From Methanobacterium sp. UBA176 (GTDB lineage: Archaea; Methanobacteriota; Methanobacteria; Methanobacteriales; Methanobacteriaceae): DNA of 64,000 nt. The position numbers and the translations under genes were made by a program. The notes below the pieces were generated by a model. That model searched no databases. It was given only the letters and a program-made list of their open reading frames with translations, and was not told the DNA's origin. The DNA lies in contig DAVZ01000027.1 of NCBI GenBank assembly GCA_002505765.1, positions 7,709 through 71,708 of the forward strand, written 5' to 3'. Of the stretch, positions 38,827-48,264 are shown piece by piece. The stretch's first letter is position 1; each line of letters starts with the position of its first letter.

Positions 38827-39291
38827 ACTCATTCAATTAGAGGTAAATGGAAAAAGAAACGTAAAAATAAGTTAATGAGGTTAATAATATTTATATAAAA
38901 TACAGTGTTTAGTGGGATTTAGGGATTATATAAATGAAGATAAAATCATTAGGTTGGAAAGACGTTAGATGACCTATTAAGATATTTAGCCTTTGAAAAT
39001 AAGGAAGGAAAGAAAGGTAAAGATTTAGTTTATAATCATTTATTTGCCAGTTTAAATTAAAGATAAAAGAAGATTAACTATTCTTGAAGGGAGAAAAATA
39101 AGGATTTACCAGGGGTGACTTTTTAATCTACAAAGAGGGAGAATAATGTTTAGATTGTGGTGCTACCATTTAAAAAATTAAAACAGGCAGTACTTAATCT
39201 TGTCCTTCTATTAAAAGCTCTAATAATATAATATATATAAAAATTAGATAAATAATTCCATCAATCTTATGTACTATGATTTGTGATTTAA
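38827..39291. other. Intergenic, no intact gene
   Basis: About 465 bp between the decayed frame and the DUF5612 gene. There are short protein-like scraps in the plus strand (for example near 39000-39060, and a CLDCGAT zinc-knuckle-like scrap near 39150) broken by stops, so more decayed coding sequence is possible. The last 60 bp contain AT-rich promoter-like sequence. Confidence 0.35.
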
Positions 39292-39948
39292 ATGAAAGAA
39301 GTAGCAATATCAATAAAGGCAGTGAATCAGCCTGGCGTTTTTAAAGAAATAACTAATTTAACAGCAAAATGCAATATAAACATTACTTACACCCACTTAT
39401 TCATAGAAAAAGGGAATATAGCCAATATTTACATGGAATTTGAAAATGTTGAAAACATCAATGAGCTTATAAAGAATATTAAAATGCTTGATACGGTAAA
39501 GAAAGTTGAAACTCACCCATCTATTAGTGAAATATATGGAAAAAGAATTATAATAATCGGTGGGGGTGCGCAGGTTGCTCAAGTCGCCCATGGAGCGATA
39601 GCCGAGGCAGATAGACATAACATAAGAGGAGAACACATCAGTATAGATACAATTCCTCTTGTTGGTGAATCAGAACTATCGGATGCAGTTTCTGCTGTTG
39701 GCAGGCTTCCAAGGGTTGGTGCACTTGTTTTAGCAGGGTCTCTTATGGGGGGAAAGATTTCAGAGGCGGTTGAAGAAGTCAAAAATGAGCATGATTTGAT
39801 TGTTATCAGTCTCAACATGCCTGGAAGTGTAACTGAAAAAGCAGACCTTGTTGTAACAGATCCAGTTCAGGCAGGTGTAATGGCAGTTATGGCCATTGCT
39901 GAGACAGCAATTTTTGATATAAAAAAAATTAGACATGCGAAATTTTAA
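39292..39948 (+). CDS. ACT-domain protein of the DUF5612 family
   Basis: A 218-residue protein. An N-terminal ACT-like domain (about 1-78; [21 protein letters not shown]) is followed by a C-terminal domain starting with a glycine-rich strand, [21 protein letters not shown] (two strings: [12 protein letters not shown] and HGAIAEA, about 84-104). [15 protein letters not shown] and [20 protein letters not shown] segments come later. ACT domains bind amino acids, so a regulatory role in amino-acid metabolism is likely; the family has no established function. Monocistronic. Confidence 0.8.
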   Translation: MKEVAISIKAVNQPGVFKEITNLTAKCNINITYTHLFIEKGNIANIYMEFENVENINELIKNIKMLDTVKKVETHPSISEIYGKRIIIIGGGAQVAQVAHGAIAEADRHNIRGEHISIDTIPLVGESELSDAVSAVGRLPRVGALVLAGSLMGGKISEAVEEVKNEHDLIVISLNMPGSVTEKADLVVTDPVQAGVMAVMAIAETAIFDIKKIRHAKF

Positions 39949-39950
39949 TT

Positions 39951-40077
39951 TAGAAAATGCTTTGCATTTTCTAACTCCCAAAAACCGGAGATTTTTAAGG
40001 ATTTCGCTCTTTAGAAAACATAGCTCAAAAACACGACGTGTTTATGCCCCGAAATCATAGATTTCGAGGGTTTTCTT
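39951..40077. repeat. Cluster of small hairpins downstream of the DUF5612 gene
   Basis: At least three perfect hairpins occur in 127 bp: AGAAAATGC-TTT-GCATTTTCT, AAACAC-GAC-GTGTTT and CGAAATC-ATA-GATTTCG. Imperfect AAAAACC/GATTTTT arms and an outer GAAAAC/GTTTTC pairing are also present. The layout resembles the inserted elements at 26814 and 28478. Located between a stop codon (39948) and the convergent gene ending at 40131, it could also serve as a bidirectional terminator. Confidence 0.6.
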
Positions 40078-40130
40078 CAAAAAAAAAGTATTTTAAGTAA
40101 TATATTATGATTTTTTTTGTATTTTATAAG

Positions 40131-40415
40131 TTAACTCATTTCAATTGCTCGAATCAGTTTACTTGCCGCATTTTTGAGTTCAGGGTCTTTGATTTCTCCG
40201 CTTTCTCTGATTTTAAGAGCCATTGTTAGTACCTGTCGCACATCTTCGGGTTTGAGGTTTTCAGCCATTTCAAGAAATGTCTGATCCATGTCCTCTTCTA
40301 CTTTGATTTTTTTTGCATCCATTAACTGCAGCATTACCTGGCAAGCACCCATAATATCGCCGCTTTCAGCATTTAATTCGCACTTTTTATATAGTTCTTC
40401 AAGTTTAGATTCCAT
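40131..40415 (-). CDS. Small helical protein, paralogue of the gene at 40613
   Basis: A 94-residue acidic, helical protein with GACQVMLQLMD (about 21-31), MAENLKPEDVRQVLTMALK (about 50-68) and the ending KNAASKLIRAIEM. It aligns along its length with the neighbour at 40613-40927 (CQVMLEEMD, QRIAPEDVPKVLHMAFK, KNAANRLIRAIEA). I know no function. The ATG at 40415 is chosen since CTGGTG lies upstream; a longer frame back to 40445 lacks a site. Confidence 0.7.
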   Translation of the reverse strand: MESKLEELYKKCELNAESGDIMGACQVMLQLMDAKKIKVEEDMDQTFLEMAENLKPEDVRQVLTMALKIRESGEIKDPELKNAASKLIRAIEMS

Positions 40416-40612
40416 ATTAACACCAGTATAATAATTGTTATTCAATGGATTTATAATTGGTTATTATGAATTTAAAATAAATTAATACTAATATGTTATA
40501 TACCCCACAATTAAAAAATTAGGGATTTAACTAAACACAAGTTATTACCTTTTTAAAAACAGAATAAATTCAAAATATAAATTTAGGGGCATTAAAAAGT
40601 CATCAATAGAAA

Positions 40613-40927
40613 TTAAAGAGCTTCAATAGCCCTAATTAGCCTGTTTGCAGCATTTTTCATTTCCGGACTTACATCAGGTCTTTCCTTCATTTTAAACGCC
40701 ATATGAAGAACTTTAGGTACATCTTCAGGGGCTATTCTTTGGGCCATTTGCATATATGACTCATCTGGATCGTCCATTTCTATTAGTTCTCTGTCTATGT
40801 TGCCTTTATCCATTTCTTCAAGCATTACTTGACAAACACCCATTGCCTGAGTGGCAATCTCTTTATCTTCACATTTTTTCATTAACTTCAACGCATTTTC
40901 GTCAAGTTCCATTTTCTCAAGTACCAT
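40613..40927 (-). CDS. Small helical protein, paralogue of the gene at 40131
   Basis: A 104-residue acidic helical protein sharing three blocks with the preceding gene (CQVMLEEMD, IAPEDVPKVLHMAFKMKE, KNAANRLIRAIEAL). The two lie in tandem 197 bp apart, each with its own AT-rich upstream region, consistent with duplication and separate transcription. GGTGAT precedes the ATG at 40927. Function unknown. Confidence 0.7.
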   Translation of the reverse strand: MVLEKMELDENALKLMKKCEDKEIATQAMGVCQVMLEEMDKGNIDRELIEMDDPDESYMQMAQRIAPEDVPKVLHMAFKMKERPDVSPEMKNAANRLIRAIEAL

Positions 40928-41247
40928 TAACATCACCAATAGTTAATATGATCTTCAAATGATTTATATTTAATACTAATTTATTATTAAGTATTCAAAA
41001 TACAGATTTAAAATTTTATTAACCTAACTGAAATCAGTTCCTAAAAATAATTTAGATTCCGAATAAACCCCATTATATACAAATTAATGAGGGAAATAAA
41101 TGTTCATTGCATGATAACTTAAAGTCTTAAAAAAAATGTAAAGATACCCTGAATTAAAAAAATCCAATAAATTTTTGTTCTATAAAATACGAAAAATATT
41201 TTTATCACCTTCTGAATATATTATTTAAAATAAAAAATGTGATTTAA

Positions 41248-41442
41248 ATGGTTAAGGATACTGATATTGATAAAGAGTTCGAAGCACTGCTAAAAGGTAA
41301 AATGGGCTGGAAATGCTCCTGTTCACTTGATATTATAGATAAAGAATCCACTCTCAAAAGCGTTACATGTAAAAATTGTGGAAAGGTATTTAAAACCAAT
41401 AGAGATACTGATTTCTGTTTTAAATGTGAAAATAAACATTAA
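41248..41442 (+). CDS. Small zinc-binding protein
   Basis: A 64-residue protein with CSCS (about 25-28), CKNCG (about 41-45) and a final CFKCENKH, six cysteines suitable for one or two zinc or Fe sites. GTGATT precedes the ATG. It is 11 nt upstream of the ferredoxin gene, and ferredoxin is 14 nt upstream of the cupin gene, so the three form one small operon, perhaps for redox or metal handling (inference). Confidence 0.75.
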   Translation: MVKDTDIDKEFEALLKGKMGWKCSCSLDIIDKESTLKSVTCKNCGKVFKTNRDTDFCFKCENKH

Positions 41443-41453
41443 ATGGTGGAATT

Positions 41454-41669
41454 ATGGCTAAAATAGAAATTGAAAGACCAATGTGCATATCCTGTGGAAA
41501 CTGTATAGATAACTGTCCTGAATTATTTGAATTTGATGATGATGGATTTTCAACCCTTATAGGGAGCGAAAGAGTTGGAGATAATGATGAATTAGAAATT
41601 GAAGAGGCAGGATGTGCCATTGATGCAGAAGAGAGCTGTCCTGTATCCATTATACACGTTTATCAATAA
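41454..41669 (+). CDS. Monocluster 4Fe-4S ferredoxin
   Basis: A 71-residue ferredoxin. CISCGNCIDNCP (about 10-21) gives the first three cluster ligands. ESCPVS near residue 64 supplies the fourth. The remaining two cysteines (in NCP and AGCAI) could form a disulfide, as in known single-cluster ferredoxins. The intervening region is acidic (FEFDDDGFS). Electron carrier in the cytoplasm. GGTGGA precedes the ATG. Confidence 0.88.
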   Translation: MAKIEIERPMCISCGNCIDNCPELFEFDDDGFSTLIGSERVGDNDELEIEEAGCAIDAEESCPVSIIHVYQ

Positions 41670-41683
41670 CTGGAGGAATTTGC

Positions 41684-42004
41684 ATGGAAGATCTAAAATC
41701 CAAAGTTATGAAAGTAGAAGAATTGATAGATTACCAGAAAGGCTCTGTAGTAAGCCGTGAAATCATAAGAAAAGAAACAGGGACCGTGACCATATTCGCT
41801 TTTGATAAAGGAGAAGGCTTAAGCGAACATACAGCACCATTCGACGCTATGGTCCAGATAATAGATGGTAAGGCAAAAATCACCATTTCTGGCAATAAAA
41901 ACATCCTCGAAAAGGGAGATATGATTATTATGCCTGCAAATGAGCCACATGCACTCACAGCCCTTGAAAAATACAAAATGGTACTTACTATGATAAGATC
42001 TTAA
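41684..42004 (+). CDS. Cupin-domain protein
   Basis: A 106-residue single-cupin protein with the two cupin motifs G-(x)-HTAPFDAMVQIIDG (about 46-61, one metal His) and GDMIIMPANEPHA (about 83-95). The short length matches small archaeal cupins of unknown substrate. AGGAGG-type site upstream. Last gene of the zinc ribbon-ferredoxin-cupin operon. Confidence 0.85.
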   Translation: MEDLKSKVMKVEELIDYQKGSVVSREIIRKETGTVTIFAFDKGEGLSEHTAPFDAMVQIIDGKAKITISGNKNILEKGDMIIMPANEPHALTALEKYKMVLTMIRS

Positions 42005-42682
42005 ATTTATTACTTTTTTAGCCAAATACCCACATTATGCTAATAGACGTTTTAAGGGATTTAAATAGTTAACAGCCATTTATAGTGAATAACCAGATGT
42101 TTTAAACTTTCCAAATTCTATAACTAACATATCGTGCTTTAAACAGGATTAAACGTGATTAATTGAATTATCCAAAAATATTTGTGTAATAAGTTATGTT
42201 ATCCACTATAATAATAATCCTTGTAATAGTCATGTGCATAGATAATTAAACTTATGTTCTCAGAACACACAAAATAATATTTGGCTGTGCTGGAAGATGC
42301 TATTGATAGATAATTAAACTTATGGTCCTCAGATAATACCGGATAAAGTGGATTAAATCCAATTCCTGGAGCTTTCAAAATTCTTTGAATTTATGATGCG
42401 CTTAAAACGATGTTTTTTTTTACAGGCCTTCATTGAACTAACAGCCTAAAAACTTTTGCACTTAACTATATTATTCTATTTGCATAAATAAGCTGGATTC
42501 TAATTGAAAAACTAATGAAACCAAGTGCAGAACCACTTACAGAAGATGAACATTATCTGTAAAAAAAATAGTAAATTAGGAAATATCTCCTTTATGTCTG
42601 GAACAGGCCTAAAAAATAAGAAATGCGCCTGCTTACCCTTTGATATGTTGGGAGGGCAAAAATCTTTCTTAATATCCTTAAT
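42005..42682. other. Gene-free interval with a two-copy repeat
   Basis: About 680 bp with no supported gene. It holds the direct repeat at 42238-42333. A plus-strand frame that begins near 42525 runs antisense into the Cas4-like gene and shows no protein-like signal of its own. Confidence 0.45.
42238..42333. repeat. Two-copy direct repeat, 68-bp period
   Basis: A 19-bp sequence ATAGATAATTAAACTTATG occurs exactly at 42238-42256 and 42306-42324. Each copy is followed by a similar TTCTCAGA or GTCCTCAGA. The period (68 bp) equals that of the repeat pair at 630-727. The left part, ATTGATAGATAATTA, also occurs at about 584-598. It lies 350 bp from the end of a Cas4-like gene. Too short and too few to call CRISPR. 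Confidence 0.5.
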
Positions 42683-43492
42683 TCAACCGCGATACTCGCA
42701 AATCTCCATGTATTCACATTTCTGGCATTTATTTTTAAATAACTTGAATTCAGGGATCTCCTGCCTTTCAAACATTCTATTCATTGAATCAAGCACATTA
42801 AAAAGTTTGTTATGTAAAATTGAGTTTATTATAACAGGTCTTCGCTCTCCTATTTTCTTATATTCAACAAATCCTACAAGTACCTCTTTATTTAACTCAT
42901 AATCAATTAAAACAGCGTAAGCAGCAATTTGAAGGGCATCAGCCAGCCATACTCCATTACCTGGAGGAATTGCTGTTCTGGTGTCGATTGGATAATAAAT
43001 TCCATTTATTATTTCTATTTTATCAATTTTACCGCTTAAATTAAGCTCTTCATTTTTAAGGGGAAAATGTAAAAGAGATTGGGGAAAAAACATCTCTGTA
43101 ATTTCCATTCCTCTTTTATTGGTGTTTTTAAGAACTTCTTTGATTTTTAAAGCCATAAATCGAGATTCTAACTCAAAATCTTCTTCTAAATCATTACACA
43201 AATCATTCAAATTTAAAATATCAACTTCATACATCTTAGAGTACTTACGGGAAACATTTTCAATGAATTGGGGAACTTCATCAAATAGAACTTCATAAAT
43301 TTCTTTAATTTCAATATTATCCTTTATATTCCATATATTTCGCTTGGTTATTTCTTCAAAGCCTCTTCTCATTTCCTGTACAATTTTTCCAGCGATCATT
43401 TCCTGCGTCTGGATGTTATTTTCTTGAAAATGTTTTAAATATAATTTAACAGGACAGTATATGAATTCTGATATAGAAGAAACGCTGATCAT
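42683..43492 (-). CDS. Solo Cas4-like PD-(D/E)xK nuclease with C-terminal Cys cluster
   Basis: A 269-residue protein of the Cas4/RecB-like family. The N-terminal ISEFIYCPVKLYL carries the first Cys. The nuclease core is LSGKIDKIEI (about 148-157) then PIDTRTA (about 164-170), followed by WLADALQIAAYA. The C-terminal CQKCEYMEIC supplies three further Cys for an Fe-S cluster. The usual D-x-K is D-T-R here, so catalysis may be altered. No cas1, cas2 or CRISPR array is adjacent. DNA repair or a degenerate defence role are both possible. Confidence 0.8.
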   Translation of the reverse strand: MISVSSISEFIYCPVKLYLKHFQENNIQTQEMIAGKIVQEMRRGFEEITKRNIWNIKDNIEIKEIYEVLFDEVPQFIENVSRKYSKMYEVDILNLNDLCNDLEEDFELESRFMALKIKEVLKNTNKRGMEITEMFFPQSLLHFPLKNEELNLSGKIDKIEIINGIYYPIDTRTAIPPGNGVWLADALQIAAYAVLIDYELNKEVLVGFVEYKKIGERRPVIINSILHNKLFNVLDSMNRMFERQEIPEFKLFKNKCQKCEYMEICEYRG

Positions 43493-43716
43493 TAATAAAT
43501 CTCCATTAAAACCCTTATACTAATTAGAATAATTATTAAACTGTATTATTCCATCTTAATTTAATATATATTTTTAAAAAACTCTTATAAATAAGTATAG
43601 GTTTGTTACTACTCCCTAAAATCCATAAAACGCAACACAAAAACCTGATTATCACTAAAGCGTGGGAAATGCTTCATAATTAAAGAAAAAAATTTGAATT
43701 ATTTATGAAATAATAA

Positions 43717-43995
43717 CTACTCTGATTCCTTGATTTCATTTACAACTTTGTAATAGAAATTCATGAATTCACTGATGTGGCTTCTCATATACCCAATATC
43801 ATCATATTCTTCTTTTGAAGGTTTTAATCTTAATATAATGAATAAATTTAGTTTTTTCATATCATCAATAAATACATATTCATCATATGTTGATAATTTA
43901 CTTTCAATCCTGCTTTTCCATTCTCTTGGCGAAGTATTATCCACAAAACAAAGATCCAGTCCCTTTTCTCCTTGACAACCGAGATATTCTAACAT
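43717..43995 (-). CDS. Hypothetical protein
   Basis: A 92-residue protein with no recognised family. It begins LEYLGCQGEKGLDLCFVD and ends in an amphipathic helix (HISEFMNFYYKVVNEI). Composition is that of a soluble alpha/beta protein. It stands alone between the Cas4-like gene and hom, with AT-rich flanks on both sides. Confidence 0.6.
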   Translation of the reverse strand: MLEYLGCQGEKGLDLCFVDNTSPREWKSRIESKLSTYDEYVFIDDMKKLNLFIILRLKPSKEEYDDIGYMRSHISEFMNFYYKVVNEIKESE

Positions 43996-44074
43996 TCTAT
44001 ACTGTATGTTTTTTATTACTATTAAATTATTGCAGTGATACTGTAATATAAAATAATTAAAAAAAATTAAGTTT

Positions 44075-45364
44075 TTAATCTTCTAAAACCCTGATAAACA
44101 GCGTATTTTCTCCAACAAAATTCAGTTTGTCAATTTTTTTAACAGCATTTCGGACATTTTTTTCCTTTGCCTCATGTGTTACCATGAAAATTGGAACTTC
44201 TTGACCTTCATCCTTCTTCTTCTGGCTTACAGATTCAATACTAATATTATAATCGCTTAATATACCTGATATAACATGTAAAACTCCGGGTTTATCAATT
44301 GCTATAATTCGAAGGTAATATTTGGATTTAATTTCTTCTATATCTTTTATTTTCTTCACATCAGTGCCTTCGGGGCCGTAAATGTTTGGCCTTTCTATAT
44401 TTTCAATTATATCAATTAAATCCCCCACTACTGCACTTGCAGTAGGCATCATTCCTGCACCCTGTCCGTACATCATGACTGGCCCAACAATATCTCCTAC
44501 AATATAAACCCCGTTAAAAACATCATTCACCGAAGCAAGAAGATGATCCTGAGGTAATAAAGTTGGATGTACCCTTACCTCGAGTTTTCCTTCTTCAATT
44601 CGTGCAATTGCAAGGAGTTTTATTGAATATCCCAGTTCATTTTTTATGAATTCAATGTCTGCCTGTTTAATTTTACTTATTCCTTCAACATGAAATTTAT
44701 CCTGTTCAATGTATACTCCAAAGCCCAGAATAGTAAGTATAATTAATTTTTGGGCAGTATCATGTCCTTCAATATCAAAAGTAGGATCCTGTTCAGCATA
44801 TCCTTTCTCCTGGGCTTCTTTAAGAACATAATCGAAATCACAACCCATATCAGTCATTTTAGTTAAAATATAATTTGCAGTGCCGTTAATTATACCGTAA
44901 ATAGCTTTAATGCGATTTGCAGCAAGACCCTCATTTAAGGGTTCGAGTAAGGGAATACCTCCGCCAACACTGGCCTCAAAACAGATTCTGACCTTATTTT
45001 CATTTGCAGTTTTAATGATCTCTTCCCAGTGTTTTGCAATCAGGGCTTTATTAGCAGTGACCACATGTTTACCTGCTGATAGAGCCCTTAAAATAAATGA
45101 TTTTGCTGGTTCATAGCCCCCAATAAGTTCTATAACTATATCTATTTCAGGATCGTCCAAAATATCCCTTACATCCGTTGATAAAATATTTTTATCTATA
45201 AATACTCCCCTGTCTGTTTCAATGTCAATATCTACAACTTTTTTAAGCTTTATTTTTGTTCCTACTTTCTGTTCCATAAGGTCCAGATTTCGATTAAAAG
45301 TTTTTACAACACCTGATCCAATAGTTCCAAACCCTATAAGTCCTATATTATATATTTCTTTCAT
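44075..45364 (-). CDS. hom: Homoserine dehydrogenase with C-terminal ACT domain
   Basis: A 429-residue enzyme reducing aspartate semialdehyde to homoserine (threonine and methionine synthesis). The NAD(P) loop is [13 protein letters not shown] (about 8-20). Catalytic-domain motifs include [10 protein letters not shown] (about 103-112), [10 protein letters not shown] (about 128-137) and [10 protein letters not shown] (about 163-172). An ACT domain (about 350-429) suggests feedback control by an amino acid. AGGAGG-like site upstream of the ATG at 45364. Confidence 0.96.
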   Translation of the reverse strand: MKEIYNIGLIGFGTIGSGVVKTFNRNLDLMEQKVGTKIKLKKVVDIDIETDRGVFIDKNILSTDVRDILDDPEIDIVIELIGGYEPAKSFILRALSAGKHVVTANKALIAKHWEEIIKTANENKVRICFEASVGGGIPLLEPLNEGLAANRIKAIYGIINGTANYILTKMTDMGCDFDYVLKEAQEKGYAEQDPTFDIEGHDTAQKLIILTILGFGVYIEQDKFHVEGISKIKQADIEFIKNELGYSIKLLAIARIEEGKLEVRVHPTLLPQDHLLASVNDVFNGVYIVGDIVGPVMMYGQGAGMMPTASAVVGDLIDIIENIERPNIYGPEGTDVKKIKDIEEIKSKYYLRIIAIDKPGVLHVISGILSDYNISIESVSQKKKDEGQEVPIFMVTHEAKEKNVRNAVKKIDKLNFVGENTLFIRVLED

Positions 45365-45394
45365 AATAATCCTCCTTATAAAAATTAAATCCTA

Positions 45395-45600
45395 TTTTTT
45401 ACTAAATCTATGATTTTTAAGGTTGAATGAAACTTCGTTTCTTGCAACATAAATTGCTTGTTTACAAATCTTTTTAAAATTTCGATTTTCATTGCTGCAA
45501 ATCATAGAAGCCTCGATTTGTATTTTCCAACTGTAAAAACATTTTTGCATGGGCAAAACTTAATAAATCTCCGATTTTAGTATGAAAATTATCATTTTCT
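45395..45600. repeat. Hairpin-rich interval upstream of hom, probably degenerate palindromic elements
   Basis: Small inverted repeats such as GAAAC-TTC-GTTTC (about 45428-45440) and CAAATC ... GATTTG (about 45499-45521) occur among CGATTTT-type motifs. These resemble the arms of the palindromic elements elsewhere in the window but are more degraded. The interval also separates hom from the nucleotidyltransferase-like gene and should contain the hom promoter. Confidence 0.4.
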
Positions 45601-46623
45601 CTAACTTTCAGCTGAAAGTTTTGCCAGTTTAATATATTCATCAAATGCCTCTCTTGTTGTACCAACCACAAGTCTTATTCTTTCATTTTTTCCAGTAACC
45701 TTTTCTAATTTACCTTTTGCTATTATTTCTTCCCCATCTTTTGCTTGTCCAGCATAAGTATGAGTAAAAGAAGCTATTTCACTTATATTGGCTTTTTGAC
45801 CATCTAAAACACTAACATTTTCTACCTTATAGACTGCTGGATTATCAAACGATGCTATAGCGTCCTTTACCCTACACTGGATTGTTACATCACCTATAAA
45901 CTTGTATCTTTCCTCACCATAGCTTCCTTTAATTTCATCCCAGTCTCGAGTGGCCAGAATGTCAAACAGAGTGCCATCAATCACTCCTCGATTATTTTTA
46001 CGCTTTTCATACCACTGAAACTCCTCATAACTTAAAGAAGAATCTTTAATTCTCTTTTCATATAGTTTCATCCAGTATTCATCACCTATACTTTTTAGAT
46101 CACTTTTGTCTTTAATTTCTCTAAATGTTTCCATTGCCCTTTTGTGATTTTTAAGTCCATAAATTACAAAATCTAAGTCAGATACCGTAGGATCATACAA
46201 TTCAGGTAAAATTGAGCCGGAAATTCCCATCTTTGAGAAGGGAATATATGCAAATTCATTAAAAATATATGCTAACTTTACAACTTTTTTAAGCAAATCA
46301 TTGTTATTATCCTTTTCCATTATCTCTTTAAGGCGTTCTTCTGGTTTTAGAATTCTCTGAATCTTATCTAGAGGAACTCCCATCATTTTAACACCATTTA
46401 TATCATCATTATAAAGATATTCAGGATATTTTTTATCTAAATATTCATAAGCCTGTCTTGTATCCACTTTAGAATATTTTTTACCATCCCTTAATCGATC
46501 CCCATTGCTATCAGGAATATATCTTAAAAATGATAGTATTCTATCTTCAGGATGCAGATATGAAGTTGTGGCAAAGAATAAATCATCTTGGGTAAGTATG
46601 AAATCTCTTGTCCTTGTTCTCAT
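45601..46623 (-). CDS. Predicted nucleotidyltransferase-fold protein
   Basis: A 340-residue protein. The central GISGSILPELYDPTVSDLDFVIYG (strings GISGSILPELYD and SDLDFVIYG, about 134-157) matches the G-S ... D-x-D pattern of polymerase-beta-type nucleotidyltransferases. The C-terminal ~110 residues (from about 230; FIGDVTIQCRVKDAI, VEKVTGKNERIRLVVG) look like a beta-rich second domain. Similar stand-alone archaeal proteins are annotated only as predicted nucleotidyltransferases. Substrate unknown; RNA or protein modification are options. Confidence 0.7.
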   Translation of the reverse strand: MRTRTRDFILTQDDLFFATTSYLHPEDRILSFLRYIPDSNGDRLRDGKKYSKVDTRQAYEYLDKKYPEYLYNDDINGVKMMGVPLDKIQRILKPEERLKEIMEKDNNNDLLKKVVKLAYIFNEFAYIPFSKMGISGSILPELYDPTVSDLDFVIYGLKNHKRAMETFREIKDKSDLKSIGDEYWMKLYEKRIKDSSLSYEEFQWYEKRKNNRGVIDGTLFDILATRDWDEIKGSYGEERYKFIGDVTIQCRVKDAIASFDNPAVYKVENVSVLDGQKANISEIASFTHTYAGQAKDGEEIIAKGKLEKVTGKNERIRLVVGTTREAFDEYIKLAKLSAES

Positions 46624-46715
46624 AAAATTTATTTAATTGCACCACACTATATATAAATAACAATAAATCAAAATTCATCGTTTAATAAAACTTTTTAAGA
46701 TTTTTAAGTTTAAGT

Positions 46716-47096
46716 ATGATAATCTGGAGATTAAAGCCTGGTGAAGACCTCAAAAAAGGTATAAATAATATTGTTAAACTAAATAAATTTAATTCAGGTA
46801 TAATAATCTGCATTGTGGGAAGTTTAAATTCTGCAACATTAAGAATGGCAGATGAAAAAATCAAAGTATTTAAAGGGCCATTTGAAATTGTTTCTGCCCA
46901 GGGAACAGTTACACAAAATGGAATACATGTTCATATTGCAATTTCAGATAATGAAGGGCATCTCACAGGCGGACATTTACTTAAGGGCTGTACAATCAAT
47001 ACTACAGCCGAAATATGTATCTTAGAAACTGAATTCCCCCTCAAAAGGGTTTTTGATCCAGAAACTGGTTATAAAGAATTAATGATAAATGAGTGA
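46716..47096 (+). CDS. PPC-domain (DUF296) putative DNA-binding protein
   Basis: A 126-residue single PPC domain: an N-terminal [11 protein letters not shown], a central [12 protein letters not shown], and [20 protein letters not shown] (about 71-90), whose His residues form the family's putative metal site. The family includes plant AT-hook proteins, but in archaea the function is unknown. No AT-hook is present. Its stop lies just before the DUF366 start, suggesting cotranscription with the following archaeosine genes. Confidence 0.85.
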   Translation: MIIWRLKPGEDLKKGINNIVKLNKFNSGIIICIVGSLNSATLRMADEKIKVFKGPFEIVSAQGTVTQNGIHVHIAISDNEGHLTGGHLLKGCTINTTAEICILETEFPLKRVFDPETGYKELMINE

Positions 47097-47100
47097 AACC

Positions 47101-47673
47101 ATGAAATACAAAAAATTAGATAAACCCCTTCTTTATGATGGAAGCCAAATTAAGCCAATGTGGGCATTTAAGGAGATTGGAGTTAAAGGATCAAGTTTAA
47201 TATCATGGATAGGCCCTATGAAGATAAAAACAAACCATATCATCGATTTTGAAGATACTGGTGTGGAGATAAAATCAGATAAAATGATAAATTTTATGGT
47301 TGAACATTTTGATATTCAGCCAGCAGATTTAAAAACCTGTTATCACAGGCAGAGAATACTGGTAATGATTGTAAAAGATGATTTAGAAGAATTTGGAATA
47401 AAAACCCTTCGTGAAGGAGACGATCTTTATTTTGAAGATAAGAAATTAAGTGTATCAATAGCCACATGCTCCAATAGCAGTATGAAAATACATTTTGGCA
47501 TAAATGTCACAAATGAAGGCACCCCCAATGATGTGGATACAATTGGGCTTTTAGAGTGTAATAAAAATATGGATGAAGAAAAAATTCATTTTTTAATGGA
47601 CAAAATAGCCAAAACTTATATTAATGAAATGGAATCAATCGAAGAAGATATAACAAAAAGTAAAGTCTTTTAA
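47101..47673 (+). CDS. DUF366-family protein
   Basis: A 190-residue protein of the DUF366 family: [14 protein letters not shown] near the N-terminus (about 10-23), [13 protein letters not shown] (about 61-73) and a C-terminal [15 protein letters not shown] (about 117-131). No function is established. The ATG at 47101 is preferred because GAGTGA just upstream serves as site and forms the previous gene's stop. It is followed by queD and queE, so a role near deazaguanine or archaeosine metabolism is possible. Confidence 0.78.
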   Translation: MKYKKLDKPLLYDGSQIKPMWAFKEIGVKGSSLISWIGPMKIKTNHIIDFEDTGVEIKSDKMINFMVEHFDIQPADLKTCYHRQRILVMIVKDDLEEFGIKTLREGDDLYFEDKKLSVSIATCSNSSMKIHFGINVTNEGTPNDVDTIGLLECNKNMDEEKIHFLMDKIAKTYINEMESIEEDITKSKVF

Positions 47674-47746
47674 AACAATGAATATAAGTAAAAATTCAAA
47701 ATAACCCATTATATCAATAAAAATACATGTTTTTTGAGGTTTTTAA

Positions 47747-48235
47747 ATGAAAGTAGTAATCAATGGAATTCACGCCAATTTGAGGTTCTCATCAGCCCAC
47801 ATGATCCCGCTTCATGAGTCCTGCGGAGGGATACACGGGCATTCATACATCGTTGATGTTACTGTTGAAGGTGAAAGGTCCGGTGAATTCGGCTTTGTTG
47901 TTGATTTTAAAAAAGCAAAGGGCATTGTACGAAACATATGTTCAAAACTTGATCATAAAGTTTTAATCCCTTGCAAGAGTAGTGTCATGGATTTTAAAAA
48001 CAATGATGAAAATTCACTCGAATTCAAGATTGAAAATAAGGAATATAAACTTCCATTGGAAGATTGTTGCCTTTTACCTCTTAAATCTACTTCTGCTGAG
48101 GATTTAGCCGAATATTTTGCAGAAGAAATATTTAAATACTTGAAAGAGACAAATAATAAAATCTCAAGCGTCCAGATTTGTGTTAATGAAGGCATTGGAC
48201 AGGGTGCTTACTTCCATAAGACCGCGGAAAAATAG
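47747..48235 (+). CDS. queD: 6-carboxy-5,6,7,8-tetrahydropterin synthase (QueD)
   Basis: A 162-residue member of the PTPS family. Zinc-binding His residues appear in FSSAHMIP and [12 protein letters not shown] (about 15-42), with the catalytic Cys in HESCGG. A second conserved segment, LDHKVLIP, and a late [10 protein letters not shown] supply further active-site residues. It converts dihydroneopterin triphosphate toward preQ0, the precursor of archaeosine in archaeal tRNA. 29 nt upstream of queE. Confidence 0.92.
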   Translation: MKVVINGIHANLRFSSAHMIPLHESCGGIHGHSYIVDVTVEGERSGEFGFVVDFKKAKGIVRNICSKLDHKVLIPCKSSVMDFKNNDENSLEFKIENKEYKLPLEDCCLLPLKSTSAEDLAEYFAEEIFKYLKETNNKISSVQICVNEGIGQGAYFHKTAEK

Positions 48236-48264
48236 ATGGCTGCACAAATACAGGTGGTCAATTA

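Noticed and set aside
38827..39291. Insertion sequence remnant upstream of the DUF5612 gene
   Set aside because: There are protein-like scraps but no terminal inverted repeats, target duplication or transposase motif that I can identify.
42525..42902. Plus-strand frame antisense to the 3' end of the Cas4-like gene
   Set aside because: The opposite strand has the conserved nuclease and Cys motifs; this frame shows only reversed low-complexity residues.
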